A stretch of DNA of 64,000 nt from Cylicocyclus nassatus (lineage: Eukaryota > Nematoda > Chromadorea > Rhabditida > Strongylidae). The notes under the pieces were generated by a model. That model ran no database searches. It was given only the letters and a program-made list of their open reading frames with translations, and was not told the origin of the DNA. The position numbers were made by a program, and so were the translations under genes. Below are positions 24,763-35,696 of this stretch, piece by piece (position 1 is the first letter of the stretch; every line of letters starts with the position of its first letter). The stretch covers positions 20,375,676 through 20,439,675 of the forward strand of contig CATQJL010000316.1 in the NCBI GenBank assembly GCA_958299035.1, in the 5' to 3' direction.

Positions 24763-27354
24763 TTGTATTAGGTTGTTAATTAATAAGTCGTGTTGTCTTG
24801 TTACAATCTGGATACTACAACGATACGTCCTACGCTTAATCTTGTCAATAGGGCATCAAGGTACCAATTTTACAAGGCAGCTTGAGCATTTTCGCACTAG
24901 CTTCGATCCATCGCAGGTTTGAAGCCAAAATCTGAGTCATATTCAATGCTCCAAAAATCGAGAAAATTTTAGGTCCTTGTTCAAGAACATTCTGCGAATC
25001 TTCCATTTGTTCACAGAAATAACACTTTTCACATTAGACATACAAAATACCGTTGCTGTATTTTTTATTCAGCTATAAAAATCGAAATTCTGTATTAGGT
25101 TGTAAGATAAGTTTTGTTACAATTTGATTTCACAGCTATAATTGTATGCTATACATTCTCAATAGGGCTCCAGGGTACCATTCGCAAGGGCAAATTAACC
25201 TCTACAAAATGTTGTGCAAAACTTCTCCTCCACTTCGACCTACTTCAAGTTTGCATCCAAAATGTGTCGCACTGAAGGCTGAGAAAATCGCGAAAAATCC
25301 ATATCCTCGTTCAAAAAACCTGCAAATCTCCAACTTGCTCACAAGTGAATTTTTTTACTTATTTACAAAAAAACGAAAATTTTCAAGTTTTCACTAAAAC
25401 GAAGCTAAGATGTTTCCATTGAAGTAATTATTAGGCCGTTCCATAAGTTCTTAGCGTTTTTATAAACCAACAGAATCATCAATTTACGGTAAAAATCAGT
25501 CAGTATTATGTTCCTCGATGTAGCGCACGACCTTAGCATTCGTGTTAGCTTCTCGATCTCAATTTTCAAACGGCAGCGCGCCGGCTCCCAAAAAAGTCAT
25601 CTAATCAGCGCTCAAATTACTCACTGAAATCGAAACAATCACTATTCTTGAGTTTTGCGAGAAAGCGGAGCAAATAATAATTTGGTAGAGTGAGATTTGG
25701 AGACTTCGTGGTACTGAAGGACATTCCAGTCAGATCTAGCAGAACAGTTTTGACGACGTTTGCCGTATAAAGTCATGTTTCGTCATGCAGATAACCCACT
25801 GAATCTGTCTACTGGGTTTTCCCCTATAGTAGGACCTGGTTCAAACGGTGCAGTTGGATTGCTTACGGTATAATTAACCATTGCCCACTTGCCCAACAAT
25901 TTTCAGTGCAAGACCCCCCGCCGGTCCCTCAAAAGTCTTGCTCAGAGACACCTGCTCAGTCCCTGATTTTTTGTAGCAATCCAATTCTTTTAATTTCATA
26001 TTGATGTGCAAACCCTATGTTCCATATACGACAAGAAATCGGTGCAAAAACGATTCTTTTCATAAGAAAGTGCTCAAAGGCCGAAATTGCTTCCTTTTGC
26101 ACTTGAAGATTTCCATATTTGGAAGCTAAGAGATCCGAGTGAATCAGCTTGTAACCGGAATTGATAGACATATTCCAAAGAGCATAATCATCCCTTTCCA
26201 ATGACATACGCATCTTGCCGCAAATCAACCGCTCCTCAAAGATATGAGTTCGAAAATAAAAATGCTACGAACTTATGGAACGACCTGATATACACTACAA
26301 TCCCTTAGAAGTGTAATGGTGAATTTTCAGTTTTCAAGCCCTAGTTTTCGAAAGCTACCAAGTTTAGCTCGCTGCGATCAATATTTCTCGGAACGGGCGT
26401 GTAGAAATCTGGAAATTTACGATTATACTTTTAATGTGTAGTAATATACAATTACATGATTGGAAACAGCTTAAATTCGTTTTTGTAAAAACTTGAAAAT
26501 TTCCGTTTCCTCGGTTTCTAAATGAGGAATAAATTTAGTGACGGTACCTGTGAGTGTCTGATGTAGTGTACAATTTTAGTGAAAATTAGAGATCCGCATG
26601 AGTTTTTTTTTTTGAACGAAGATATGAATTTTTCGCGGATTCTGAGCTTCCAGTGCGATTCACATCTTGGATGCAATCTTCAACAGGTCGACGTTGGGGC
26701 GAACTTGCAAACCATTCTGTAGAGAGAGCTTGCTCTGCTCTATCGAATGGTGCCCTGAATCCCTATTGAAAATGTGAACTGCATGACATATAGCCGTAAG
26801 AATTTAAAGTGTCTCAAGACTTATGGTATAACCCAATAGAAGCGGAAAAAACGAAAATTTGCATGCTCACAAAAAACGAAGCTAGCTGTTTGTCATGTAA
26901 TTGCATACTATGAGTCCTTAAAAGTATAACACAGCCAAATTACCTCTCAACAAGCCTAGTTTTCAAAATTTACCGAATTTAGCTCTACTCGCTCGAGTGC
27001 TATGCTTCAACATTTCTAGAAAACTAAGGGCTGTGGAAAGCCGAAAATTTACGATTTTACTCAAAGGACTTGTAGTATACAACTACATGAGTGGAAGCAA
27101 TATAGCATCGTTTTTGTGTGAGAAGAATTTTCTTCTCGATTTTTAGATGAGAAAGAAGTACTAGAAAGGGACATACGAGTTTCTAATGTAATATGGAGAT
27201 TTTGTAAGCAATATAAGGGATTTGTAGGATATTCCCATTTTCTTGGACCTTTAGCTCCTTCGAACGGTACCCTGAAACTCTATTAAGATTATGAAGAGTA
27301 CGACTTATCGTGGTAAGAAATTAATCTGCAACAAAACTTATGTTACAACCTAAC
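24763..27354. mobile_element. composite mariner-like element with tandem left arm
   Basis: The left end TTAGGTTGTAAGATAAGTTT at 25095 pairs with AAACTTATGTTACAACCTAA ending at about 27353. A second, diverged left end lies at 24763 (ATTAGGTTGTTAATTAATAA), followed by the same internal order (CAATAGGGC...AGGTACCA), so the left arm is present twice in tandem. The interior has the AGAGCTTGCTCTGCTCTATC motif of the other palindromes (near 26725). A separate mariner remnant is nested at 25429-26290. Confidence 0.65.
25429..26290 (-). pseudogene. mariner transposase remnant, nested element
   Basis: The element ends TTAGGCCGTTCCATAAGTTC and its complement GAACTTATGGAACGACCTGA. Read on the minus strand, frames between 26230 and 25440 keep pieces of a mariner transposase: QLHRLNQVL near 25860, VVKTVLLDL near 25760-25735, a decayed equivalent of the conserved SPDLxPxDY region (KSPNLTLPNYYL) near 25695, and LDDFFGSR near 25590. 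Both the SPD aspartate and the final catalytic aspartate read as asparagine in that stretch. Many stops and shifts make it non-functional. Family knowledge: mariner transposases cut and paste DNA with a DDD/D catalytic triad and TA targets. Confidence 0.62.
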
Positions 27355-27899
27355 ACCTGAACAAAAACGAAGCTATGCTGTTTTCAAACAGGTAATTGTT
27401 CACTACAAGCTTTTAGAAGTATGGCCGTGAATTCTCAGCTTCACAGAAGTGCTAATTTTTTCGAGATGTTTACTACAAGCTCTTACAAGGGAAGGATACT
27501 TGGTCACCGCGGCCATTTATAATGATTTGCATATCAAAGAATGCGCCTTTTGATGCTGGTTCGAATACTGCCTTCCATATCTGCGAAACGATAATCTGGA
27601 TGGAATTATGATTATTTTTCCATGAATAAACTGTATTACTGCGGAGGGTCAAAATCATCAAAAAAATTTTTTTTTTCTTTTTTTTTGAATGCTGATTAGG
27701 ATTTGGATAGGTATAATACAACAGTATTCCTTTTAAGATTCTCTTCAGTACCTTCAAATGGTAACTTTTAAAATTTGGTGATTTTAACTACACGAAAGTA
27801 TGCAAATTTTTTACGAAAAGAAGTTCATAACTTCTTTCAAAAGATCTTTCGCAGAATCGAGCACAGAGTTGGAATCAGCGGGATGCATCTTACAGGGTA
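27355..27899. other. repeat debris
   Basis: It contains the block GTATGGCCGTGAATTCTCAGCTTCACAGAAGT at 27419-27450, also found at 33227-33258. A 37 bp inverted pair lies at about 27477-27513 and 27907-27943 (ACAAGGGAAGGATACTTGGT and complement). This marks old repeat edges. No gene is supported. Confidence 0.5.
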
Positions 27900-28375
27900 C
27901 ATCGCATTCCAAATGGCCACTGCGACCGAGTATCCTTTCCTTGTTAGAAGCACAATACAACTCTCAGAATGTGCAAAAGTTCCGTAAATTTCACGGAATT
28001 TCGGGAATTCCGCGAAAGTTCGCGACATTTCCAGAATTCCGCGACACTTCGGGAATTTCGAGAAATTCCAGGAATTTCGCGGAATCAACGCGAATCACGC
28101 AAACTACGAGCGCCATAACACCCTTCGGAATGAATATAACTTGAACCCGTAAGCAGCATTGTGTTCAGCTCGTCAAGGCGAATCTTCCCATATGCAGCAT
28201 GTCCTCGATATTCCGTTTCCACTTTTCTCGAATTCTTCTGCGGAGGTCCTTTCGCAAAGACTTAACGCAGCGCCTATCCAAAATAAAAGACGACTGTAAG
28301 CACCATTTGATAATATTTCTCTTGTAGATTATAAAGGCACTAAAGAGCAGCCGCAGACTTTTTTTCAAAGGCGAT
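27900..28375. repeat. left arm of a long foldback split by a retrotransposon
   Basis: This arm is inverted relative to 29540-29628 plus 33018-33228. The order is the same on both sides: an array of short GGAATTTCGCG-type units, then CGTAGTTTGCGTGATTCGCG, then the TTCATTCCGAA block, GAACACAATGCTGCTT, then TGCGAAAGGACCTCCGCAGA. The right arm is interrupted by the LTR element at 29629-33017. Confidence 0.75.
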
Positions 28376-28745
28376 AAAAGCGTTGGTGAATTCTGGAAAA
28401 ATCACGCGTTTACAAATTCTACTCGCCATAACTTCCTTCAGAATAAACATATTCTGAATCGGAAAAAAGCATTGTGCTCAGCTCTTCAAGGCCAATTATT
28501 CTATTTATAGCATGTCCTTGAAATTTGAATTTCAGTATTCTGCAGTTTTCTGCGGACGGCTCTTCGCGAAGGTGTAAAGCAGCGCGCATTGCTGCTAGTA
28601 GATTCCAGCAAAAAAATTTCGATATTACTGCTTCTGTAGATTATGGAGAGCCAAAGAGTAGCCGCAGGCTTCTTTCCAAAGGAAACAAAGGGGCTGATAA
28701 ACTCTGGAAAAATCATGTTATTAGGAATTTTACTCACCGTAACCC
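28116..28745. repeat. two diverged tandem copies of a ~320 bp unit
   Basis: The unit from about 28116 to 28430 is repeated, with many changes, from about 28431 to 28745. Shared order: AGCATTGTGxTCAGCTC, GCATGTCCT, TTCTGCGGA, TTCGC, GATTAT with AAAGAG, AGCCGCAG, TCTGGAAAAATCA. The second copy lacks an inverted partner. Confidence 0.65.
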
Positions 28746-29168
28746 TAAAATATGAAGGTCTCTTGCCAAGCAGATGTGATTTTCGTAATCAGCGGGTCGG
28801 ATAAGCTCTATGAGCAAGTTTTCCAAGATGTTCGGCTTTTTTCAATTATTCTCGTTTTACGCTCTAAAGCTCGCCGATGGATTTTGGTCAAAATGTTGAT
28901 GATCTGCGATTGTAAGGAAACTTCGCTTATAGAGGTTTTCGAACAATTCGCTGTTTACGAAAATCATAGTTTTTGGGCAACAAAAGTTCTTTTTGCGGAG
29001 ATATGGTGAGGTAACTGTAACTGAGTCGCGCAATATTCGTAAATTCGCCTGCACTTCTCGCGTGTCTTTCAGAAAACTTGACTGCTTGATTCTATGGGTT
29101 AGAGTCAATAGGAAAAGTGCTATCGAGGAGTGCTTGTCTTAGGCTCTAGTCTATGAAACTCGTCCGAG
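28746..29168. other. no recognisable feature
   Basis: Frames of about 85 codons on both strands have no recognised motif. Confidence 0.4.
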
Positions 29169-29538
29169 TCACGAGCCTACGAATACGCGTCCTCACGAAT
29201 TTTGAACAGAATGTAAAGATCGCATACTTCGTCGATTTTCCATCGTCAGTGTTTCTACAACATTCTGATTGCAAACGTTATGCTCACTTCGCTCAAGGAA
29301 TCCCGCTTACTCAATTTGGCAAGTGTGTGCTTCAGCTGCTTAATTGAATATCAAAGCAGTTTCGTAGCTAGAACTCAGATCTGTTCTAACTATAAATCCA
29401 ATATAAAAAGATCCATTGAATTGAGCGATGTGAGCAGATTTGACCAAAGTGTTACATTGAAGGTGGAATTTTGACAAAATATGCGATCTTTACATTCTGG
29501 GCAAAAATTCATGAGGACGTGTTTTCGTAGGCTCGTGA
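29169..29538. mobile_element. 370 bp MITE with 55 bp inverted ends
   Basis: TCACGAGCCTACGAATACGC and the following GTCCTCA...AATGTAAAGATCGCATA pair with the inverted copy at 29482-29538. The interior has no coding capacity. The right end adjoins the right arm of the long foldback. Confidence 0.75.
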
Positions 29539-29539
29539 T

Positions 29540-29628
29540 TATTTATTTTGAATAAGCGCTGCGTTAAATCCTTGCGAAAGGACCTCCGCAGAAGAATTTG
29601 AGAAAACTGGAAACGGAATATTGAGGAT
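29540..29628. repeat. right foldback arm, part before the LTR insertion
   Basis: GCGCTGCGTTAAATCCTTGC to AACGGAATATTGAGGA is the inverted copy of about 28208-28285. It stops exactly where the left LTR begins. The arm resumes at 33018 after the retrotransposon. Confidence 0.75.
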
Positions 29629-29842
29629 GTTGTAGAGATGTTCAGTAGATTAGAACTCGCTCACTACTGATAAGTGAGGTTGAGGCGATCTATGTGCCTG
29701 CGGCGTACCCGCCGCAGCTTGAGATATTTACGTGTTGTTATGTCATTGATCCTAATGAACCAGCGGCATATACGCTAATGTGTATAGGGAATTTTTTGTG
29801 TTTTTCTAATAAATCGTCAACGACTCAACGCGTTCTACTACA
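29629..29842 (+). repeat. left LTR of the gypsy-type element
   Basis: This 214 bp stretch starts TGTT and ends TACTACA. An AATAAA signal sits at 29809-29814, about 30 bp before the end, as expected for the R/U5 part. The next bases (ACCGGCGATCAGG) are the probable primer-binding region, not matched to a specific tRNA. Confidence 0.7.
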
Positions 29843-30099
29843 ACCGGCGATCAGGATCAAGGAACAAGAAGCGTCCACCGACCAAGGGCGACAGACAAGG
29901 ACCAAAAGAAGCTCGATCGACAAGGAGAAGAAGAAGCTCGAATGACAAGGACCGGAAGCCTCCATCGATTAAGGAGAAGAAGTGCTGCGGCTCAAATCGA
30001 GGAGGAAGCGTAACTGGTCGAGGACAGTCAGACAAGTACGCTTTGCTGAAAAGCTATAGATTTAGCAGAAGACTTCGTCGATACCAGAGAGGTCTACCA

Positions 30100-30662
30100 T
30101 GCCGAATGCCAGTGAAGAGCGGCATGGCAACTCTCTGGAAAAGGTCCTGTCGGTCATGGTCAACCAAATGCGGCTCCAATAGGAGGAAATGAAGGTGCAT
30201 ATGCAGCTTCAACAAGAACAGATGCAGGCACGACTACAAGCCCAACAGGAGCATATGCAAGCACAATGGCAAGCTCTACAGGGGCAAATGCAGCTGCAAC
30301 TGCAAGCACAACAGGAGCAAATGAAGACGTTGGTAACTGCTTTGACCAGTAGCCAGAGGGTAGCCGTCTAGGACGCCGGCAAGGATCAATGCGATCAGCT
30401 GAGCAAGGACGTGCAGAAATTTACCTTAGACGAAGAGACAGGTAATGGACCGGCCATTCAAGACTCCCAGCTCTCGGATCAGAAGAAGAGCGACTTGATC
30501 CTTATGAAGAAGACGGATGAAGAAGCATACCGGAAGTATGCCGATGAGGTCCTGCCTGCGCAAACAAACGACTTGGACTTCGACACCATTGTCGCAAATC
30601 TGCAGAAGCTGTTTGCCTCCAAGAAGACGCTCATCAGAAGACGGTATGAGGCCCAAGGATAA
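30100..30662 (+). pseudogene. gag-like region of the gypsy-type element
   Basis: An ATG at 30100 opens a frame that is stopped by TAG at 30178 and again at 30369, then runs to 30662. The first part is rich in Gln, Met and Leu in a near-heptad pattern (for example MQLQQEQMQARLQAQQEHMQ near 30198), which looks like a coiled coil. The later part is acidic and Lys-rich. This is the position of Gag, which would form particles and bind RNA. No CCHC zinc knuckle is seen. I infer gag from position and composition, not from a clear family match. Confidence 0.55.
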
Positions 30663-31089
30663 CGTGCCTTCCGCTTACACCAGCGTACGTACCGTTTCGT
30701 GAGTACGCCAATACCATCAAGCGGATGGACGAAGATGCGCGCCTCAAGTAGCTCGACTACAAGGCGATGAAGACGCTGCAATTTGTAGCAGGTCTTCACT
30801 TAAAAAACTTCGCCTTCGGATGATTCGGCGACTGGACGCCCACACGGACGAAGCGCCGTTGACAATCGAGGACCTTGTCACGGACTATGAGAATTTCACT
30901 GCCTTGAAAATGGACAATACAGACATGGAAGGCACGCGCGACATCCATGCTATATGGAAGAAAATAGGTAAATTGCTTCATATGCTGAGAACCACATTTT
31001 AGAAGAGAGCGCCCTCAATCTGGCAGCACTGGTCGGAAGAAGCGACGGAGGACAGAGGCAAAACACTTTGGTTGCTAGGGACAGTGCAA

Positions 31090-32914
31090 GAATGTGGTCG
31101 CTTTCGACGCCGAGAGTGCGCGAACTTACCTCGACGTCGTAGTAAGAGGAAACTCTCTGAAGCTCCAGCTGGATGCGGGTGCAGACATGACCTTGATATC
31201 GCGTCGAGCTTGGAAGAGGATGAGATTGCCTGCTCTGGAACCCTGGTAATGCCTTTGAGAACAGCAGACGGAACACCCATACCGATATATGGTAAATTCT
31301 CAACCGACTTCTCTGTCAGAGATCGAGTTACAGGGAAGATGGTTCATGAAAATGGCACATGCTACGTCACCGAAGGCTCGAATCTACTGGGACTCGAATG
31401 GTGCATCCAGTTGCCGGCATACAAGAAGCTGAAGGACAACTACCAGCCAGTGCAGAAGGGTGACCAGCGAAGAAAGATCTCGAGCCGAAGTTCGCTGACC
31501 TGAAGAGAAGATATGCGGAATTCTTCAACAGCGAACTGGGAAAGTGCACGAAGAGTAAGGCAAATTAGTTTTGAAGAGCGATGCTGTTCCAGTCTTCAAG
31601 AAGAAGAGACCGATGCCTTACGCGTCAGCACCGGAACTGGAAGCAGAAATCGATCGCCGAAGGAGTCGTTTCTCCGGTCCACTCAGAATGGGCCGCACAG
31701 GTAGTTGCTGTCAAGAAGAAGAACGGAAAAATCCGTCTTTGTGCCAACTTTTCGACAGGATTGAACGATGCATTGCAGTTGCACCAGCACCCATTGCCCA
31801 CAGCGGAGGATGTGTTCGCAAAGTTAAACGGAGGCCAGCTCTTTACACAGCTCGACTTAGCCGAAGCGTACCTACAAGTGGAAGTCGAGGAAATATTGAA
31901 AGGAATGTTAACCATCAACACGTACAAGGGATTGTATCACTACAATGGCCTACCATTTGGAGTGAAATCCGCGCCAGGTATCTTCCAGCAGTTAATGGAT
32001 GCGATGATAAGCGGACCGGACCTCTTATCTTGATGATATCATCATCACAGGCAAGACTTACGAAGAACATCGAAAAACTTAGAATGGTTGTTCAGGCGTA
32101 TTAAAGACTACGGATTCCACGTCAGACTGGAAAAAGTGTAGCTTCCTGATGCTAGAGATCTGCTACCTTGGGTGCATAATCGACAAAAATGGCCGCCGTC
32201 CAGACCCAAAGAAGATCGAAGTCATTCGTCAAATGCCAGCACCGAGAACACAGCTAATGTTCGCTCACTCCTTATTGTGATCAATTACTACGGATCATTC
32301 GTGTCAGAGATGCGTCAGCTACGTGCGCCATTGGACGAACTGTTAAAAAAAAGAACGCACACTTCACATGGACAGAAGAATGCGAGAAGGCATTCAAGAA
32401 AGCCAAGGAAGTTTTAGCTTTGGATCTGCTGCTTACACACTTTGATCCGAGTTTGCAGATAGTTGTTGCCGCCGGCGCATCAGACTATGGAATTGAAGCG
32501 AATCTCGCACAAGATGCCGAACGAAACTGAAAAAGCTATCTGTCATGCGAGCCGTAGTCTCACTACCGCGGAGAAGAATTACGGACAGATTGAAAAGGAA
32601 GGACTTGCATTAGTCTTCGCAGTCCGTTAGTTCGTAAGTTCCATCACTACATATATGGACGCCGATTCAGATTACTGACCGACCACAAGCCACTGCTACA
32701 TATCTTTGGACCAAAGAAGATGGTGCTAGTGCATACAGCAAACAGGCTACAGCGATGGAAGCTCATTCTGCTTGCATACAACTTCGACCTGGAGTACCGG
32801 AGAACGACGGAGTTTGGACAAGCCGATGCCCTGTCTCGACCGATCCCTCCACGGCCATTCCAAACCGAGGACGTCGTGATTACCGAAACGTCTTCAAGTA
32901 GATCCTCATTCTAA
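31090..32914 (+). pseudogene. pol of the gypsy-type element: protease, RT, RNase H
   Basis: Protease: LQLDAGADMTLISRRAW at about 31163-31213, where the usual D-S/T-G-A is D-A-G-A. Reverse transcriptase: VVAVKKKNGKIRLCANF at 31703-31753, FTQLDLAEAYLQVEVE at 31841-31888, GLPFGVKSAPGIFQQ at 31949-31993, and an intact YLDD at 32026-32037 reached only after a frame change. RNase H: VVAAGASDYGIEANL near 32464-32508, TDHKPLLHIF near 32679-32708, and the closing GQADALSR near 32816-32839. These give the gypsy order. Frames change several times and stops interrupt the RNase H part, so no protein can be made. There is no HHCC or DDE integrase after it. Confidence 0.8.
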
Positions 32915-32944
32915 GATGTAAGGTTGTTCATCTTAGGAGTGAGG

Positions 32945-33017
32945 TGTTTTAGAGCTGTTCAGTAGATTAGAACTCGCTCACTATTGATAGCTAAGGCCGA
33001 GGCGACCTATGTGCCAC
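32945..33017 (+). repeat. right LTR, truncated
   Basis: The first 73 bp of the LTR, through GAGGCGACCTATGTGCC, are present. The sequence then passes directly into the resumed foldback arm (ACAATGCTGCTT), so the remaining 140 bp of the LTR and its AATAAA are lost. Confidence 0.75.
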
Positions 33018-33228
33018 AATGCTGCTTTCGGGTTCAAGTTATATTCATTCCGAAAGATGTTATAGCGCTACGTAGTTTGCGTGATTCGCGTTGATTCCGC
33101 GAAATTCCTGGAATTTCGCGAAATTCCCGAAATGTCGCGAAATTCCGAGAATGTCGCGAACCTTCGCGAAATCCATGGATTTTCGCGAAATACACGGAAA
33201 TTTTGCATATTCTAAGAGTGGGTTTGTA
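33018..33228. repeat. right foldback arm, resumed after the LTR element
   Basis: It is the inverted counterpart of about 27950-28160, including CGTAGTTTGCGTGATTCGCG and a run of GAAATTCCnGnAATTTCGC-type units. About 40 bp present in the left arm (between GAGGACATGCTGC and GCTGAACACAATGC) are absent here at the insertion point. Confidence 0.72.
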
Positions 33229-33277
33229 TGGCCGTGAATTCTCAGCTTCACAGAAGTCACCAGCTAATTTTCGAGAA

Positions 33278-33880
33278 ATAGTCGTCCTCCTCCCACTAGA
33301 CACCTGTGGACGAATTCGAACACTGAAGCACGCCGGTTGCGGCAGAGCGCGGCACCGTCAAATGAGTTTCAAGCTCATGCATATTCTTTTGTACATTTTC
33401 GCCGTCACATGGTAATTTCTTCATCTCAAAGCGTTTTTGATCAGAATTGACGAGTGTTGTTGTTTAGCGATGTTTCTATTACTCCCGTTTCTCTAGCTCT
33501 ATTTTAAGGCAAGGTCGAAAAAACGATGCGCATTGGGAGTTTTTGACATGTAGTTCATTAAAGTGACACTTTGAAACATATTACTTACTGAAAAAAGACT
33601 ATACTTGTACAGTTTTCAAAAATAGGCGTTCTTCCAAGTTTAAAGTGGAATAGAAACGAGCAAAGCAGCACTAAACATCGTTCAAAAGCACCGAAATCTC
33701 TGACTGTAACAAAGAAGACTGTTAGCATTCGAAAAATGGCATGAAACATCGGAGAAACACAAAGAAAAACTGTTTGAGTTTGAAGTAAGAGTTAAATGTA
33801 CCGCGCTCTGCTGCAACCGGCTTGCTCTAATCCAAATTTCAAATCGTCCACTAGGTGTCTAGTGGAGGGAGGACGACTAT
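33278..33880. mobile_element. MITE with ATAGTCGTCCTCC ends
   Basis: ATAGTCGTCCTCCTCCCACT and the following AGACACCT, GTGGACGA and CCGGTTGC landmarks near the left end pair with the inverted copy at about 33795-33880. The element is about 600 bp and has no coding capacity. The inner spacer at 33370-33790 is not palindromic. Confidence 0.7.
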
Positions 33881-34127
33881 ACATCAAATAGTTTTCGTGG
33901 GTGTTTCATGCAAAAATCAACATTTCTCGAAAATTAGGGCTTGCGGAAAGCTATAAATCTACGGCTGTACTTCTAAAAGTCTACAGTAAGCAATTACTGG
34001 CGTTAAAACAGCACCGCTTCGCTTTCGTATAATTACAAAATCTCGTTATTCTCGATTTCTGGCTGCGAAAAAAAATACAGCAACGGTAATATGGATATCG
34101 AAATTGTGTTATTTTTGTGGGCAAGTA
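33881..34127. repeat. arm fragment of a mariner-like palindrome
   Basis: The run CATTTCTCGAAAATTAGGGC...TACTTCTAAAAGTCTACAGTA and AATACAGCAACGG matches the internal arms of the elements at 24763-27354 and 54501-55447. No terminal repeat was found. Confidence 0.5.
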
Positions 34128-34806
34128 CAGAGTGTCCCAAAAAAATGTGAACACTGTTTGATCGTTAATAACTCCCTTACTTTTATGTCTTTCGCCGAGC
34201 TTGAGGCACCATTCTATAGAGCGAGGTCTAACTTAAATTTATGGTATGGAGCGAGTCGTTCATCTCTCTTCATTACTGTAGGATTACGGTAGGAACTTTG
34301 ACAAGGATTTTAAGCCGTTGAAAGCCATATTCTGCCTCGGAACAAAACCAAACAAGCCAAAAACTTTTATACGTGGGAAATGGAAGCCGCTGAGTTCAAA
34401 TATGAAATTTCCACCTTGCCGTGACGCTTCTTTCCAAGGTTATCCCAGGTAAACCTTAATAACCGAATTTCCAGCATTTGTCAAAAATGTGATTACACCG
34501 TCAAAAAAGCTAAAAACACTCGTAAAAAGTTGTGTTATGGAATCAGCGAGCGCGAAAACCTTAGCACACGATTTTTCAGATTTTTTGAAAAGAATTTTGT
34601 CAAGTGGCATATTTCACAATAGATCCACATGTCAGAAGTTCATACCGTAATCCTACAGTAATGAAGAGCGATCGATGATTCGCTTCATACCACAAATCTA
34701 AGTTGAACCTCGCTCTACAGAATGGTGCCTCAAGCTCGGCGAAAGACATGAAAGCAACGGAGTTATTAACGATCAAACAGTGTTCACATTTTTTTGGGAC
34801 ACCCTG
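34128..34806. mobile_element. family A Tc1/mariner-type MITE, copy 3
   Basis: It begins CAGAGTGTCCCAAAAAAATG and ends with the complement, with TA on both sides. Outer arms of about 60 bp, and the CTGTAGGATTACGGTA blocks near 34277 and 34640, pair. The interior is close to copy 2 at 1690-2366. It is non-coding. Confidence 0.88.
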
Positions 34807-35183
34807 TATAAGGAAATCTGGAGGCTGTTTTTGGACAAAAATATAAATTTTTTTCCGATTTTCGGCATGAGTACGACCATGGTCAAGCGTGGGGTGTAGC
34901 ATGTCACACCTGGGGGGTCGTACGAGGGTTCGGGGAGAGGGGAATCGTCATTGAGGGATGAGCTAATGTTAGCGATAACATGGTACTTGTTAACAACGTC
35001 AGATAGGCACTGTGTAAAGTACTAGCACATTGATGTTTTGACCTACCATCGTATACATACAGTAAGCGTAATGAAAGAGCACTACGAGCATGAGATCATT
35101 TTCGTAACTAGAATGTCAATAACCTCTGTGGGCCAAGTATCAGTGAATTTTGAGTATCCAAGTGAGATAGCCATTTTCAAACA
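34807..35183. other. no recognisable feature
   Basis: Spacer between two MITEs, with no supported gene. Confidence 0.45.
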
Positions 35184-35696
35184 TATTAGGTTGATGCATA
35201 ATTTCTGCACCAAAATTTTTAAAATTCTATTACTTCCTCCTGTTCCAATGAAATCTTTTGGTTTTATACGTAATAGAAAGAGAAAATCTTGCACTTTCCG
35301 AAGCTGCTGGACTCAATATTTCTTAAGGGCATACGTCAAAGATATAAGATGATTAAGAGAAGCACTCAAAAATAACTTTGAGTATTTTTAGCCATCAAAA
35401 TTGCTAAAACGTCTAATAACATTCAAATTTATTTTTGATCTTACCATTAGTTTTATGACATACTCTTTTTGACTAAGAGAACTTGGTAGTGATTGGATGT
35501 CTCTAGGAATAGTTACGAATTCCAATTTTTCAAAGTTGACCTACTGATTTTGTTTCATATCGATTTCGTAAATAGTGCTGTAAAATACTTTTGATAAACA
35601 TAACGATAAGCACATTCTGAAATTGATTAGTCTTTCTAATCATTTTTTAAACATTTTTTCCTATTTTTGGTGCAGGAATTATGCGTCAACCTAATA
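35184..35696. mobile_element. mariner-like MITE (TATTAGGTTGATGCATAAT ends)
   Basis: TATTAGGTTGATGCATAATT plus CTGCACCAAAA at the left pairs with TTTTGGTGCAGGAATTATGC and GTCAACCTAATA at the right over about 35 bp. The interior (513 bp in all) is non-coding. TTAGGTTG-type ends at TA fit mariner. Confidence 0.75.

Larger units (their letters stand above)
29629..33017 (+). mobile_element. Ty3/gypsy-type LTR retrotransposon, defective, no integrase
   Basis: Two direct repeats starting TGTTGTAGAG (29629) and TGTTTTAGAG (32945) and continuing GTTCAGTAGATTAGAACTCG bound an internal region. That region has gag-like, protease, reverse transcriptase and RNase H sequence in that order on the plus strand. 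A purine-rich tract (TAGGAGTGAGG) precedes the right repeat. After RNase H the coding stops and the 3' tract follows almost at once, so integrase is missing. Full-length relatives are usually 5 kb or more, and this copy is about 3.4 kb. The right LTR is cut off after about 73 bp. Stops and frame breaks in every domain make it inactive. Confidence 0.85.

Noticed and set aside
27990..28100. Possible CRISPR-like short direct repeats
   Set aside because: Units vary in sequence and spacing and are mirrored in the other foldback arm. The genome is eukaryotic.
30426..30799. Minus-strand frames of 76 and 106 codons
   Set aside because: Shadows of the gag-like plus-strand region of the LTR element.
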